A DNA stretch of 64,000 bases from Algoriphagus chordae (GCF_003254055.1 NZ_QKZT01000011.1:1-64000), one strand, 5' to 3'; counted from the stretch's first letter, positions 46,680 to 57,507 are shown. Made by a program: numbers and translations. The notes: generated by a model not told the origin, from the letters alone.

Positions 46680-47552
46680 TCATTCTTCCTCAAAATTCAC
46701 CTTATTTGCCCGCATAAATTCCTTGATTACTGAAACGTGAATGCATTCGCCCAAATGGATAAAGGCGTAGTCATTTATTTTCTTTGCTTTGCCATGGGCT
46801 ATGATGGCTTTGTCTTCTATATCAAAGCCCAAGTGTAAATGCTTCGTCCGGCTTTGCATTCCGCAGACTTTCCCGGTAGAATCAAATAGCGGCCCGCCAC
46901 TTTGTCCTCGCAATCCTGGCGTACTCAATTCCATTCCATAGACCTTTCCTTTTTTGTCACCCAAAAAGCGAGTGAGCATTCCTTCTATAGGAAATCGCGG
47001 TGAGCGCATAGCCCCAGTACTGGTCCATTCTAAGGATTGCTTTTGGCTATTTAGCTGAAAATTTGAAAACTCAGGAAAAGGAAAGCCTAATCGACAAAGC
47101 ATCGCGCCAGGATTAATAGCAGCATGGTCCTTCTTGAATTTGGGGATGTTAGTAAATAATGTTTTCTCAAAGCCTTCGAACTTGATCAACGCCAAGTCAT
47201 ATTCAGGGTGGATGAAAAATTTCATGTTCTTGATCTGATCCACGCAATCTACAAAAGTGACGCGCATCTCAGAAGTGACATCTGCTTTCAATCCTAATTT
47301 TTTGGCTAATGCTGAGCGCTGCCCGCCACTTAGGTCTTTGCCTTGCTGCAAAAACGTCTGGTATTTTTGATTGATTTGATCTGCTTGTGATAGCCATTGC
47401 GCCACATGCTTGCAAGTCAGTGCATAGCCTTCTTGATTGACAAAAAACAACGTAGCAGAGCCTTTTTGGATTTGGGTACTTCCAAAGTTTCTGGAGATAG
47501 AATGAATGGCTCGGGTGTAGCCGGCGGTTTCGAGGATTGCTTTTTCAAACAT
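46680..47552 (-). CDS. Trypsin-like serine protease (S1 family) without signal peptide
   Basis: A 290-residue protein with a chymotrypsin-like triad: His49 (ALTCKHVAQW), Asp119 (PEYDLALIKF) and Ser218 (GLRGQSGGPLF). No signal peptide or PDZ domain is visible, unlike DegP-type proteases. The insertion at about 54-95 (helical, charged) separates the first two motifs. It may act in the cytoplasm or be a stress or signalling protease; I cannot say more. It stands alone between the PKD gene and gapA. Confidence 0.87.
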   Translation of the reverse strand: MFEKAILETAGYTRAIHSISRNFGSTQIQKGSATLFFVNQEGYALTCKHVAQWLSQADQINQKYQTFLQQGKDLSGGQRSALAKKLGLKADVTSEMRVTFVDCVDQIKNMKFFIHPEYDLALIKFEGFEKTLFTNIPKFKKDHAAINPGAMLCRLGFPFPEFSNFQLNSQKQSLEWTSTGAMRSPRFPIEGMLTRFLGDKKGKVYGMELSTPGLRGQSGGPLFDSTGKVCGMQSRTKHLHLGFDIEDKAIIAHGKAKKINDYAFIHLGECIHVSVIKEFMRANKVNFEEE

Positions 47553-47684
47553 TAAAAATTGCTTAGATGAGGTCTCAAAATAGGCAAAAGCATTGTGAAA
47601 TGAATTTTTTCAAAATATTTAAGAAACTATTTTTCCTCGGAATCGATTGTATGAAGGAAGAATTAATGTGGCGCATAGGATAGT

Positions 47685-47715
47685 TTTGGCTAGCCAAATA
47701 AATGTAATAACTTAG
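47685..47715 (+). promoter_or_regulatory. Promoter of gapA
   Basis: TTTG (47685-47688), a spacer of 19 bp and TAACTTAG (47708-47715, one mismatch) give a start site about 80 nt before the gapA ATG. Confidence 0.6.
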
Positions 47716-48804
<1,089 letters not shown>

Positions 48805-48828
48805 GTACTAAAAGTACAGATCATAATA

Positions 48829-48862
48829 AAGGTCGTTCACGTAAAGTGAGCGACCTTTTTGC
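48829..48862 (+). terminator. Terminator of gapA
   Basis: The stem AAGGTCGTTCAC / GTGAGCGACCTT with a T tail lies about 25 bp after the stop. Confidence 0.9.
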
Positions 48863-49505
48863 ATTAGTAACTATTTTGGCTGAACTGATTCTAGAACTGG
48901 AAGGTGATACTGGTTTAGTCAAATACTCAATGCCATTCGGGTGGGAGAGGATTTTTTGACAATTAATGATAGCTTTTGTCCTTTACATTGATTGACTATA
49001 GGTATTCTGTACTTGCCCTATGATGTGAGTGCCTGTCATCCCCTGGCTTTTTCTTATCGAAGCAGACTTATACAAGAGTCCGTATGTTATCCTTTTAGTT
49101 TAATTCTTAGGTACTCGAAAATCGGATATATATAATAGAGTTGTCTAAGCGTATATCTTAGGTATATGGGAAGTGCTTAGTTGTCACAGGGTATCAACTA
49201 AATTAGTAGCTAAAAATCTAAACTTGGACCTGAGGTTCTGGTAAATTTCTCGTGGCAAATGGATACATATTCAAAATCTATTGAGCAAATGGGATCAATT
49301 GGTAAAAATGAGCTATAGAATCTTTTACTTATCGAAAAAAATACATTAATATCTTCTGTTTTGTAAAAAAAATACATTTATATGTTTTGATAGAAACTTG
49401 TTTTTTATAGATTTATGACATCTTAACATATTGGGCATTGACATTTGCGAAAATGGCTTAACTGTTTTGATTAAAATTTTACAAGAAACCCCAAATCAAA
49501 CTAAC
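48863..49505. other. Long intergenic region before the polysaccharide utilisation locus
   Basis: About 640 bp, AT-rich, with no credible protein gene longer than 40 codons. A possible promoter is TTTG (49360-49363), 17 bp, TATGTTTT (49381-49388). No regulator gene (hybrid two-component system or ECF sigma factor) is present here. Confidence 0.4.
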
Positions 49506-49601
49506 ATGGAACAAACTCTACCAGCAATTCATCTCGAAAATCGAAGGATGGTGCAGGGCATTAAGATTTTATTATTGTTAAACTCAAATTACCAGCTATG
49601 A
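49506..49601 (+). CDS. Possible upstream ORF coupled to SusC
   Basis: ATG 49506 opens a 31-codon frame (MEQTLPAIHLENRRMVQGIK, then ILLLLNSNYQL) whose stop TGA overlaps the SusC start as ATGA. Such overlap would allow translational coupling. No equivalent ATG-led frame exists upstream of the second SusC at 57504, although the last 16 bases before and across the start are identical there. It may be chance. Confidence 0.25.
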   Translation: MEQTLPAIHLENRRMVQGIKILLLLNSNYQL

Positions 49602-52600
49602 AAAAAATTTTATCAATTGCTTTCGCCCTGGTTATGATGTTGGGCCTTTCGGTCTCAGCACAAGCACAGCAGCGAATATTGAAAGGGGTAGTAACGTCTT
49701 CAGAGGACGGTCTCCCTATGCCTGGGGTCACGGTCTTAGATAAGACAAACCAAACCGGTACCACTACTAATGTAGATGGTGAGTATTCTATTTCTGTAGG
49801 ATCAAGTTCAATAGTGATTTTCTCTTTTATTGGGTTTGCAACTCAGGAAATAACTGTAGGAAACCAAACGGAAGTTAATATTGTCCTAAGGCAGGATGCC
49901 AGTGAACTATCTGAATTTGTTGTAACAGCATTTGGTATGGAAAAATCTGAAAAGGCTTTGGGTTATGCTACAAGTACTATTAAGGCCGATGAACTGGTAA
50001 AGACTGCTACACCTAACCTAGGTTCTGCATTATATGGTAAGGCAGCTGGTGTGAGAATATCATCAGGTGCTGGTGGAGCTACTTCGCCTGTTAATATCCA
50101 GATTCGTGGTATTAACTCTATTAAAGGTAAAAGTCAGCCACTAATTGTATTGGATGGTGTGCCCATCCGAAATGAAGAAGTAACCAATAATAACTATTGG
50201 GGAGATCAGCGTTTGAGAGGTAATGGACTATTAGATATCAACCCTGCAGATGTTGAAAGTCTCTCTATCTTGAAAGGAGCGTCTGCGGCAGCACTTTATG
50301 GTTCAGAAGCTGTAAATGGTGTAGTGTTGATCACTACTAAAAAAGGTACTGCTGGCAAAGACGGCATGCAAGTAGATTTCAATACGAATGTCTCTATTGA
50401 TGAGATCGCATACCTTCCAAGATATCAAAATGTAAGAGGTCCAGGAATGCCTTCGCATGTTCAGGATTTGAAGCAATCTGCGGACGGATTTTTATATAAT
50501 GATGCAGGAGAGAGAATTGTTCCAAATACCACTACAAACTTTGGCCCTGCCTTTGATGGTCAGCCTATGTTAGCTTGGGACGGGGTTACTAGACCTTATG
50601 TTGCGCAGGAAGACAACTACGCCGCGCTTTTTAACAAACCTATCAGTTCTCAGGTAAACGTATCTATCTCTAACGCTACAGAGAAATCTAACTTCCGACT
50701 TTCCCTGACACGTCAGGACAATGAGGCTTTGAGTTTGAATTCCAAGAACTCTAAGAATATTGTAAATCTAAATACAAGCTATCAGGTAAGTAAAAGACTG
50801 AAAACTGATTTGATGATTAATTTTATCAATCAGAATACTGCAAATCGCCCTTACTCTATTGATCGAATGATCAATAACTTTGGTGGTATGATGACTCGTT
50901 TTGATAACGGTGAGTGGTATCTTGATAATTATAAGACGAGTAGAGGTTATCGCTTTGTAACTGGTACAGGTCAGAGTTTGACTCCAGATGAGAACATTAC
51001 AGGTAGTGGCTTTTTGTCTGCTATAGCTGATTATGCTTGGAGAGTAAATGAGAATCAAGCATCTGAAAAAAGTAATCGTGTAATCGGTAGTTTGACTAAC
51101 ACGTTTATGATTACCCAAGATCTTAATATTAGAGCTCGTGTCTCTACTGATTTTACAGATAGATATTCTGAAAATAAAAATTCAACTGAAAGACCATTGG
51201 CATTTGGCCCTTCTGGTTCATTTGGAATGCAATCCGAGACATTTAATATACTCTACGGTGATGTGATGCTTAATTACAACAAAGCAATTACTGACGAAAT
51301 TTCTTTTGGCTTAATGGCAGGATATACAGCTAGACAGGAAAGCATCACCAGTATAAGCAGAGGCACCAATGGAGGTTTAAGTACTGAGAATTTATTTGAT
51401 GTAGTTGCTTCCGCAAATATTCCAAGCAACAACTCGAGTCGTGAATTTAGAACAATTGATGCTTTAATCGGAACAGCAAATTTTGATTACAAAGGGATTT
51501 GGTTTGTAGAAGGAACCATTCGTAGAGATAGAATCTCTACCATGAATCCTGATAATAATGCATTTGTATATCCTTCTGTTAATACAGCCTTTGCACTTTC
51601 AGAGGCATTCCAATTGCCTGAGTTTATCACATTCTCTAAGTTGAGAGGTTCTTGGGGTATAGTAGGTAACTACCCAGATATTTACGCTGCAAATATTGCT
51701 TATAGCCAAAATTCTCTAGGTGTTCAGCAACCAGGTGGTAATAATGTGCTTTATACCACTTTGCCTTCAGCATTTGGTAATGATGGTATAAAGCCGGAGC
51801 AAAAGCATGAATTTGAATTTGGATTGGATACTAGGTTCTTCAATAATAGATTTGGTATAGATATCTCTTATTACAATGCGCAGATTAGAGAGCAGATTCT
51901 TCCACTTACGCTACCTAATTCTGCTGGTGCTTCGTCAGTTCTTACAAACATCGGTACACTTAGAAATACAGGTGTCGAAGTTCAGTTGACTGGTGATATC
52001 ATAGCTACTCCTAATTTCGGATGGAATGTTATTGTCAATTATGCGAAGAATGTTAACAAAGTTGAGAAATTGGCTAACAATGCTACTGAGTTACTTCATG
52101 CAGACTACGATGGCAATGCAGCTCAACTTAGGTCTGTTGTAGGTAGACCAATGGGGGATTTCTATGCTCACCCAGTTGAGACTGATGCTAATGGAAATCA
52201 AATTGTACAGGAAAATGGTCTTTACAAGATTGATCCGAACAACTGGGTTCAGGTAGGAAATGCAATGCCAGATGCAGTAGGTGGTATTATTAATCAGTTA
52301 TACTATAAGAATTTCTCTTTAGAAGCGGTATTGGATTTCCAGATCGGTGGTTCTGTAATGCCTACTGGTATCAACTGGATGATTAGCCGTGGTCTGACTG
52401 AGGCCAGTTTGAATTATATGGATGAGGCTAGCGGAGGTTTGGCTTATTACCAAAATGCTGATGGTCAGGGTATACAGGTGGATCATACAACTGCTCAAGG
52501 ACCAAATGGTGAAACAGTTTATCATGATGGAATGGTAATGGATGGCGTAGTAGCTGATGGTTCTACTAATACCAACGTGATTTCTCAGTCGTATTATTAT

Positions 52601-52915
52601 TGGAATACCTATAACTGGGGTGGACCTCAGTACAGCCAGTCTAGATACGAATTGTTTATCCAGGATAACGATTACGTCAAATTGAGAGAGTTGTCTTTGG
52701 CTTACAATATCCCGAATCATATCACTTCCAAAATTGGAGCTTCTAATGTGAATCTTTCTGTATATGGTAGAAACTTGTTTTTCCTCTATAGAAATATTAA
52801 GGATCTTGATCCTGAAGTATTAACTGGAGGATCTAGATGGGAGCAAACCTTGACTAGTGCGGGTACTAACCCGGCTACTAGAACATGGGGTGTGAAGTTA
52901 AGTGCTAGATTCTAA
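49598..52915 (+). CDS. SusC/RagA-family TonB-linked outer-membrane transporter 1
   Basis: A 1105-residue glycan importer. In order: signal peptide (MKKILSIAFALVMMLGLSVS ending AQAQ), CarboxypepD_reg-like domain (about 28-110, RILKGVVTSSEDGLPMPGVT), TonB-box region (LSEFVVTAFG), plug (about 125-245; VNIQIRGINSIKGKSQPLIV, SLSILKGASAAALYGSEAVN) and barrel ending RTWGVKLSARF. Its first 15 residues nearly repeat those of the SusC at 57504. It pairs with the SusD encoded 30 bp downstream. Confidence 0.95.
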   Translation: MKKILSIAFALVMMLGLSVSAQAQQRILKGVVTSSEDGLPMPGVTVLDKTNQTGTTTNVDGEYSISVGSSSIVIFSFIGFATQEITVGNQTEVNIVLRQDASELSEFVVTAFGMEKSEKALGYATSTIKADELVKTATPNLGSALYGKAAGVRISSGAGGATSPVNIQIRGINSIKGKSQPLIVLDGVPIRNEEVTNNNYWGDQRLRGNGLLDINPADVESLSILKGASAAALYGSEAVNGVVLITTKKGTAGKDGMQVDFNTNVSIDEIAYLPRYQNVRGPGMPSHVQDLKQSADGFLYNDAGERIVPNTTTNFGPAFDGQPMLAWDGVTRPYVAQEDNYAALFNKPISSQVNVSISNATEKSNFRLSLTRQDNEALSLNSKNSKNIVNLNTSYQVSKRLKTDLMINFINQNTANRPYSIDRMINNFGGMMTRFDNGEWYLDNYKTSRGYRFVTGTGQSLTPDENITGSGFLSAIADYAWRVNENQASEKSNRVIGSLTNTFMITQDLNIRARVSTDFTDRYSENKNSTERPLAFGPSGSFGMQSETFNILYGDVMLNYNKAITDEISFGLMAGYTARQESITSISRGTNGGLSTENLFDVVASANIPSNNSSREFRTIDALIGTANFDYKGIWFVEGTIRRDRISTMNPDNNAFVYPSVNTAFALSEAFQLPEFITFSKLRGSWGIVGNYPDIYAANIAYSQNSLGVQQPGGNNVLYTTLPSAFGNDGIKPEQKHEFEFGLDTRFFNNRFGIDISYYNAQIREQILPLTLPNSAGASSVLTNIGTLRNTGVEVQLTGDIIATPNFGWNVIVNYAKNVNKVEKLANNATELLHADYDGNAAQLRSVVGRPMGDFYAHPVETDANGNQIVQENGLYKIDPNNWVQVGNAMPDAVGGIINQLYYKNFSLEAVLDFQIGGSVMPTGINWMISRGLTEASLNYMDEASGGLAYYQNADGQGIQVDHTTAQGPNGETVYHDGMVMDGVVADGSTNTNVISQSYYYWNTYNWGGPQYSQSRYELFIQDNDYVKLRELSLAYNIPNHITSKIGASNVNLSVYGRNLFFLYRNIKDLDPEVLTGGSRWEQTLTSAGTNPATRTWGVKLSARF

Positions 52916-52945
52916 TAGTTGGTTTATTACTAAAATACAATTGAC

Positions 52946-54538
52946 ATGAATATTAAAAGACTAATTATATATACAGTGCTGACAGGCTTCTCAATGAGCT
53001 GTACCACGTCAGACTTTGAAGAAAATTATACTGATCCTTCCAAGCTCGCTGAGACTACAGTTGGAAAGCAGTTTACGGGGATGATGATGGCAAACCGGGG
53101 ATTTGTACTTCCTGATTACACAAACTATTTTGTGGTTAGAAGAATTACCTCTAATCCGTATACTCAGGCGACGGGTTGGGTAAATGTTGAGAACCAATAT
53201 GTGCCAGGATCGGCAGCTGTAGGGGCTAAATGGAATACATATTACAACTTTTTGGCGCAGTATCGTGAAATCCAAAAGGTTCATGATGGGCTATCAGAAG
53301 AAAAGAAGCTTGATAACCGTGTGTTTATGATCGCAGCGGCTACCTATTTCTATGACCAGACCCAGCAAATTGTAGATTTCTATGGCGATATTCCATGGAG
53401 TCAAGCAGGAATGCTAAGTATTAATGGTGGTGACTACCAGAATTCTTATCCTGCATATGATAAAGCGGAAGATATCTACACGACTATGCTGGATGAATTG
53501 GCTGGTTTCGCAGATGAAATGGGGCAGATAGCAATTAATCCTGCGACTGAGGTAGAATTCAAGACTCAAGACCTAGTTAACCGCGGGGATATTGACCTTT
53601 GGTTAAGATATATTAATTCCTTAAGGTTGAGAATGCTTACCCGAGTAGCAGGTACTAGTGAATTCAGTGCTAGAGCAAAAACGGAGATTGGTTCTATTCT
53701 GTCTAACTCTGGAAGTTACCCAGTAGTAGATACCAATGATCGTAATATCCTCTTTCAGATTTACTCCTTGGGTACTTTGATGTCAGCTACAGGTTTTCAA
53801 TCTGGTTTGGAAGATTGGGATGGAAACATTGCAGGTAAGAAAATTTTGGATCACATGGTAGATAACAAGGATCCACGATTGACTTTTGTCTTTGAGAAAA
53901 ATCCAAATCCAGAAGAGGTAGTTGAAGAATATTTGGGCTTGGATCCTTTGATGAATCCATCGGATCAGACTGAATTATTGTTAACTCAGACTTTGAGTAT
54001 TTACAATCGCTCTACTTTGAGTAGAAACCAGTACTTCCCTGGTGTACTTATGACAGCAACTGAGGTTCATTTGTATGCTGCTGAATATTACTTGAGAGAA
54101 GGACAAGATGCTATGGCAAAATCGCATTATGAGGAGTCTATCAAGCAATCTATAGGTTACTATCAGTATTTGAGAAGTATCTCAAATAATGCTGAATCTC
54201 CAACTCCATTGGATCCTACCGATGGGTCTATCTCTGAATACTTGGGGATGGATGCAATCTCTTGGGATGCCGCTTCTGGAATGGATGAGAAACTGACCTT
54301 GATAGCTGAGCAAAAGTGGTTACACTTCAACGTTGTTCAGTCGAACGAAAGCTGGAATGAAATCAGAAGGTTGGATAAAATAGACTTTGAATTCTGGGTT
54401 GATAACTCAAACCAGCAAAGTCTTCCTCCTTCACGTTGGATGTATCCAGGATCAGAGCAGTCTTATAATATGGAGAATTACTCAGTAGTTCAGCCGGAAG
54501 ATAATTTGACTAACAAAATATTTTGGGATGTGAATTAG
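52946..54538 (+). CDS. SusD/RagB-family lipoprotein 1
   Basis: A 530-residue lipoprotein with lipobox TGFSMSC (Cys near 19). It carries the SusD-like_2 features: helical repeats with YFYDQTQQIVDFYGDIPWSQ, LWLRYINSLRLRMLTRVAG, a late substrate-site region and the C-terminal WNEIRRLDKIDFEFW then RWMYPGSEQSYN. It is the partner of SusC 1. A strong terminator follows, and the group II introns start immediately after it. Confidence 0.93.
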   Translation: MNIKRLIIYTVLTGFSMSCTTSDFEENYTDPSKLAETTVGKQFTGMMMANRGFVLPDYTNYFVVRRITSNPYTQATGWVNVENQYVPGSAAVGAKWNTYYNFLAQYREIQKVHDGLSEEKKLDNRVFMIAAATYFYDQTQQIVDFYGDIPWSQAGMLSINGGDYQNSYPAYDKAEDIYTTMLDELAGFADEMGQIAINPATEVEFKTQDLVNRGDIDLWLRYINSLRLRMLTRVAGTSEFSARAKTEIGSILSNSGSYPVVDTNDRNILFQIYSLGTLMSATGFQSGLEDWDGNIAGKKILDHMVDNKDPRLTFVFEKNPNPEEVVEEYLGLDPLMNPSDQTELLLTQTLSIYNRSTLSRNQYFPGVLMTATEVHLYAAEYYLREGQDAMAKSHYEESIKQSIGYYQYLRSISNNAESPTPLDPTDGSISEYLGMDAISWDAASGMDEKLTLIAEQKWLHFNVVQSNESWNEIRRLDKIDFEFWVDNSNQQSLPPSRWMYPGSEQSYNMENYSVVQPEDNLTNKIFWDVN

Positions 54539-54564
54539 GAATAGTATGGGTTTCAATAATTGAT

Positions 54565-54600
54565 AAAAGCCTCTCGATTTTTTCGAGAGGCTTTTTTTGG
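54565..54600 (+). terminator. Terminator of SusC/SusD pair 1, also the intron insertion site
   Basis: The stem AAGCCTCTCGA / TCGAGAGGCTT is followed by seven T residues and GG, after which intron 1 begins at 54601 with GTGCGCC. Insertion directly after a terminator hairpin is characteristic of class C group II introns. Confidence 0.9.
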
Positions 54601-55230
54601 GTGCGCCCAGCATGGGCAATAGCTATAGGGTGTAAGTCCCGAACACGCCTTGGCAGTTGGAAGTGTTAGCTTAAGGCAAGGGTGTCCATCGTGAGGTGGA
54701 ATCTGAAGGAAGCCAGCGGCAAATTCTCGGCCTGACGAACAGAAACTACATATAAGGCCAAAGTTGTCTGGATGAGGTTGCCCAACAAACCAAAGTCCTA
54801 TACTGCTCGGAGACAACATGGTAGATGTAGCGGGTATACGAGAAGAAAGTTATTGTTCTTACCTGGGGAGGTCTCATGGACGTGTGTCGGATTTCTTATC
54901 TGGCATACGGTGTAAAGCTAGCCATGAGAAGTCAGCAGAGGGCAAAGTACCGGATCACGGGTTGGTTTGGGAAGGCTCGAACCTTGCAGCTAGGCAGTAA
55001 ATGTATGTTACCGAAAGAAGAGGATCAGATGCTCGGCAACGAGGCTCCTTATCAAAAGAATAGGACGGAATCCGAAGGATAGATAAGAGTGATTCCATAG
55101 GAGGATAACTGAAAACAACGCCAAACACGCCTTTCAAGGTGCAAAAGCAAGGAACCGCCGTATACCGAACGGTACGTACGGTGGTGTGGGAGGTCGAAAC
55201 GGGAACTAATCCCGTTTCTCCTACCCGATT
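54601..55230 (+). mobile_element. Group II intron 1, ORF-less
   Basis: About 630 bp. It begins GTGCGCC and shares long blocks with intron 2: GGCAAGGGTGTCC and GAGGTGGAATCTGAAGGAAG in domain I, GAATAGGACGGAATCCGAAGG (55058-55080 region) and the domain V core CCGTATACCGAACGG then TACGTACGGTGGTGTG (about 55151-55188). Domain VI is the hairpin GAAACGGGA/TCCCGTTTC with a candidate bulged A, ending CTACCCGATT. The reverse-transcriptase ORF is missing: a GAGGATAACTGAAAAC remnant of its start joins sequence that precedes domain V. It could still splice if supplied with the intron 2 protein. Confidence 0.85.
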
Positions 55231-57126
55231 GTGCCGTGCATGGCAACTTACTAGGTGGTGAAAGTCCACTGTGGGGGTTTGTAATCGCCAACCACTAGCT
55301 AAAGGCAAGGGTGTCCACCGTGAGGTGGAATCTGAAGGAAGCCGGCGGCAAAACTCTGCCCCGAGGAACACGAACCTTATCAGGCATAACCGATGGGATG
55401 AGACTGCCAAACAAGTCAAAGTCCAAAGATTACACGGACATCGGGATGTAAATGAGGCGGGGACATGGAGTGAAAGTGAGTTGTCTTACCGCGGGAGGCC
55501 TCATGGACGTGTTGAAACGGAGTATGATACACGGAGTAAAGCTAACTATGAGGAGTCAGCCGATACCATAGTACCCAGTGACGACTCGATTGGGGAAGGG
55601 TTGAACTTTAAGGAGTGAGAAGTAAATGAATGTTACCGAGTGAAAAGGAACCTGCAGAAAATCTTTGAAGAAAAGACCTGGCCGCAGAAGAATAGGACGG
55701 AATCCGAAGGCTATGTGGGAGGGCAGACGTTCATGAGGATAACTGAAAATAACCTCACGGAGAATGACCAAGTAGGATATGGACTGTTGGAATTTATCCT
55801 ATCACCTGCGAACCTGAATGCAGCTTTTCTACAGGTTAAGCGGAACAAGGGGGCTGGAGGTGTTGACAAGATGGAAGTCGAATCCCTGAAGGATTACCTT
55901 GTCGTCCACAAGGATGAACTGACAGCGTCGATATTGGCGGGGAAGTATCGCCCCAACCCCGTTCGTCGGGTAGAAATACCCAAGGACAATGGGCAAAAAC
56001 GGCAGCTGGGGATCCCCACGGTAGTGGATAGGGTGATCCAGCAAGCGATATCCCAAGTACTCACACCGATCTATGAGCCCCAATTTAGCGAGCACAGCTA
56101 TGGGTTCAGACCTAGACGGAATGCCCACCAAGCATTGCAGAAATGCAAAGACTACATCACAGGGGGTTATAGTTACGCAGTTGATCTGGACTTGGAAAAG
56201 TTTTTCGACAAAGTAAACCATAGCAAGCTGATAGAAGTAATCTTCCACACCATCAAAGACGGTCGAGTGGTATCGCTGATCCACAAGTATCTGAATGCTG
56301 GGGTGCAGGTTGGAGGGATTGTTGAATCCAGCGAGCGGGGAGTTCCTCAAGGAGGTCCTCTGAGTCCGCTATTGAGCAATATCCTGCTCGATGAATTGGA
56401 CAAGGAACTGGAGGGTCGGGGACACAAGTTTGTGCGGTATGCAGATGACCTAGTCATCTTTTGCAAGAGCAAACGGGGTTCAGCTCGGGTGATGAGATCA
56501 ATTATCCGCTTTATAGAGGATAAACTGTTCCTGAGAGTGAACAGGGACAAAAGTCAGGTAGTGCCGATCCGCCAAGTAAAATTCCTAGGCTACTCGTTTT
56601 ATAAAGTAAAAGGAGAAGGTCGCCTGCGTGTACATCCGAAAAGTGCGTCGAAGATGAAAGCCAAGATCAAAGAGCTGACATCCCGAAGCAACGGATGGAG
56701 CAATGAACGCAGAAAGGAGAGCATGAGACAGTACATTACTGGCTGGGTGAATTACTTCAGGCTGGCAGACATGCAGAACCTGCTAAGGGAGATTGACAAG
56801 TGGTACAGGCGGAGGATCAGAATGGTGATCTGGAAACAATGGAAACGAACGAAAACCAAACTCCGCAATTTAACCAGGCTTGGGATATCAAAATCCAAGG
56901 CTTGGGAGTGGGCCAATACAAGGAAAGGCTATTGGCATATCGCTAAAAGTGCTATCCTTCAAACCACGATCACTAACGAAAACCTACGAAGGGCAGGGTA
57001 TGTATTCTTTGGGAACTACTACCAAAAGGTCAGGCTCAAAACTTAAGGAATCGCCGTATACCGAACGGTACGTACGGTGGTGTGAGAGGACAGATAGGGA
57101 ACTAATCCCTATCTTCCTACTCAATT
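55231..57126 (+). mobile_element. Group II intron 2, with reverse transcriptase
   Basis: About 1.9 kb, starting GTGCCGTGCATGG right at the 3' end of intron 1, so the two are in tandem with no spacer. Domain V lies at about 57047-57084 (CCGTATACCGAACGG, TACGTACGGTGGTGTG) and domain VI at about 57089-57120 (GATAGGGA/TCCCTATC), ending CTACTCAATT. The ORF is in domain IV. Boundaries are set by comparison with intron 1 and are good to a base or two. The element appears intact. Confidence 0.88.
55733..57046 (+). CDS. ltrA: Group II intron reverse transcriptase/maturase
   Basis: Assists splicing and reverse-splicing of its intron and copies it into DNA. From ATG 55733 it has 437 residues. The frame is open upstream to a GTG at 55640, but that stretch overlaps conserved intron RNA structure. 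RT motifs: KNKGAGGVDKM-like start (38-46), YGFRPRRNAHQAL, VDLDLEKFFDKVNH, GVPQGGPLSPLLSNILLDEL and YADD (236-239). The maturase X domain is in the C-terminal third (GWVNYFRLADMQ, RRIRMVIWKQWKRTKTKLRN). No HNH endonuclease domain follows, consistent with class C/D-type introns that do not cleave the second strand. The protein could serve both introns. Confidence 0.94.
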   Translation: MRITENNLTENDQVGYGLLEFILSPANLNAAFLQVKRNKGAGGVDKMEVESLKDYLVVHKDELTASILAGKYRPNPVRRVEIPKDNGQKRQLGIPTVVDRVIQQAISQVLTPIYEPQFSEHSYGFRPRRNAHQALQKCKDYITGGYSYAVDLDLEKFFDKVNHSKLIEVIFHTIKDGRVVSLIHKYLNAGVQVGGIVESSERGVPQGGPLSPLLSNILLDELDKELEGRGHKFVRYADDLVIFCKSKRGSARVMRSIIRFIEDKLFLRVNRDKSQVVPIRQVKFLGYSFYKVKGEGRLRVHPKSASKMKAKIKELTSRSNGWSNERRKESMRQYITGWVNYFRLADMQNLLREIDKWYRRRIRMVIWKQWKRTKTKLRNLTRLGISKSKAWEWANTRKGYWHIAKSAILQTTITNENLRRAGYVFFGNYYQKVRLKT

Positions 57127-57491
57127 GATCTTTTTTGTAGTTTTCCTTAGTTCTCAGGACTTTATTTTTAATAGGGCGTAGAGCCTAATTTAATGTTTAT
57201 GAATAGTCTTTTTTTATTAAAAGAATCGGTTATTCGTATGGTCTTTTTTAAAAAAATAGCTTAATTATATAGGCTTTGCGTGAAAATATCTCTGAATTGT
57301 TTTGAATGGATATTGAATTTTCTAGCTTTACTCGGGTGAATTTTGTTATGGTGTAATTTGCAGTGTTTTATATTCCTGAGGACAATTGATAAAACTGGAT
57401 CATGTGATGAGCATGCTTTCGGTTTATTCGTTATCCAAGAAATATAGCAAATAGGCCAAATGGGATTTTACTATTAATTATTTCACACTAT
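57127..57491. other. Intergenic region upstream of SusC 2
   Basis: AT-rich, 365 bp. It starts with the presumed 3' exon GATCTTTTTTG, which would have followed the terminator before intron insertion. The SusC 2 promoter should be here, but no strong consensus match was found. No gene is seen. Confidence 0.4.
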
Positions 57492-57507
57492 AAATTACCA
57501 GCTATGA
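57492..57507 (+). promoter_or_regulatory. Conserved translation-initiation region of the SusC paralogues
   Basis: AAATTACCAGCTATGA is identical at 49586-49601 and 57492-57507, spanning the start codons of the two SusC genes, and the similarity continues for about 30 bp into the coding sequence. Bacteroidota seldom use Shine-Dalgarno sites, so an AT-rich conserved leader may help set initiation. It may equally be a leftover of gene duplication. Confidence 0.4.

Noticed and set aside
54818..55618. Several 60-150 codon frames inside the group II introns
   Set aside because: They lie in conserved intron RNA domains and show no protein family features. The only real ORF is the reverse transcriptase.
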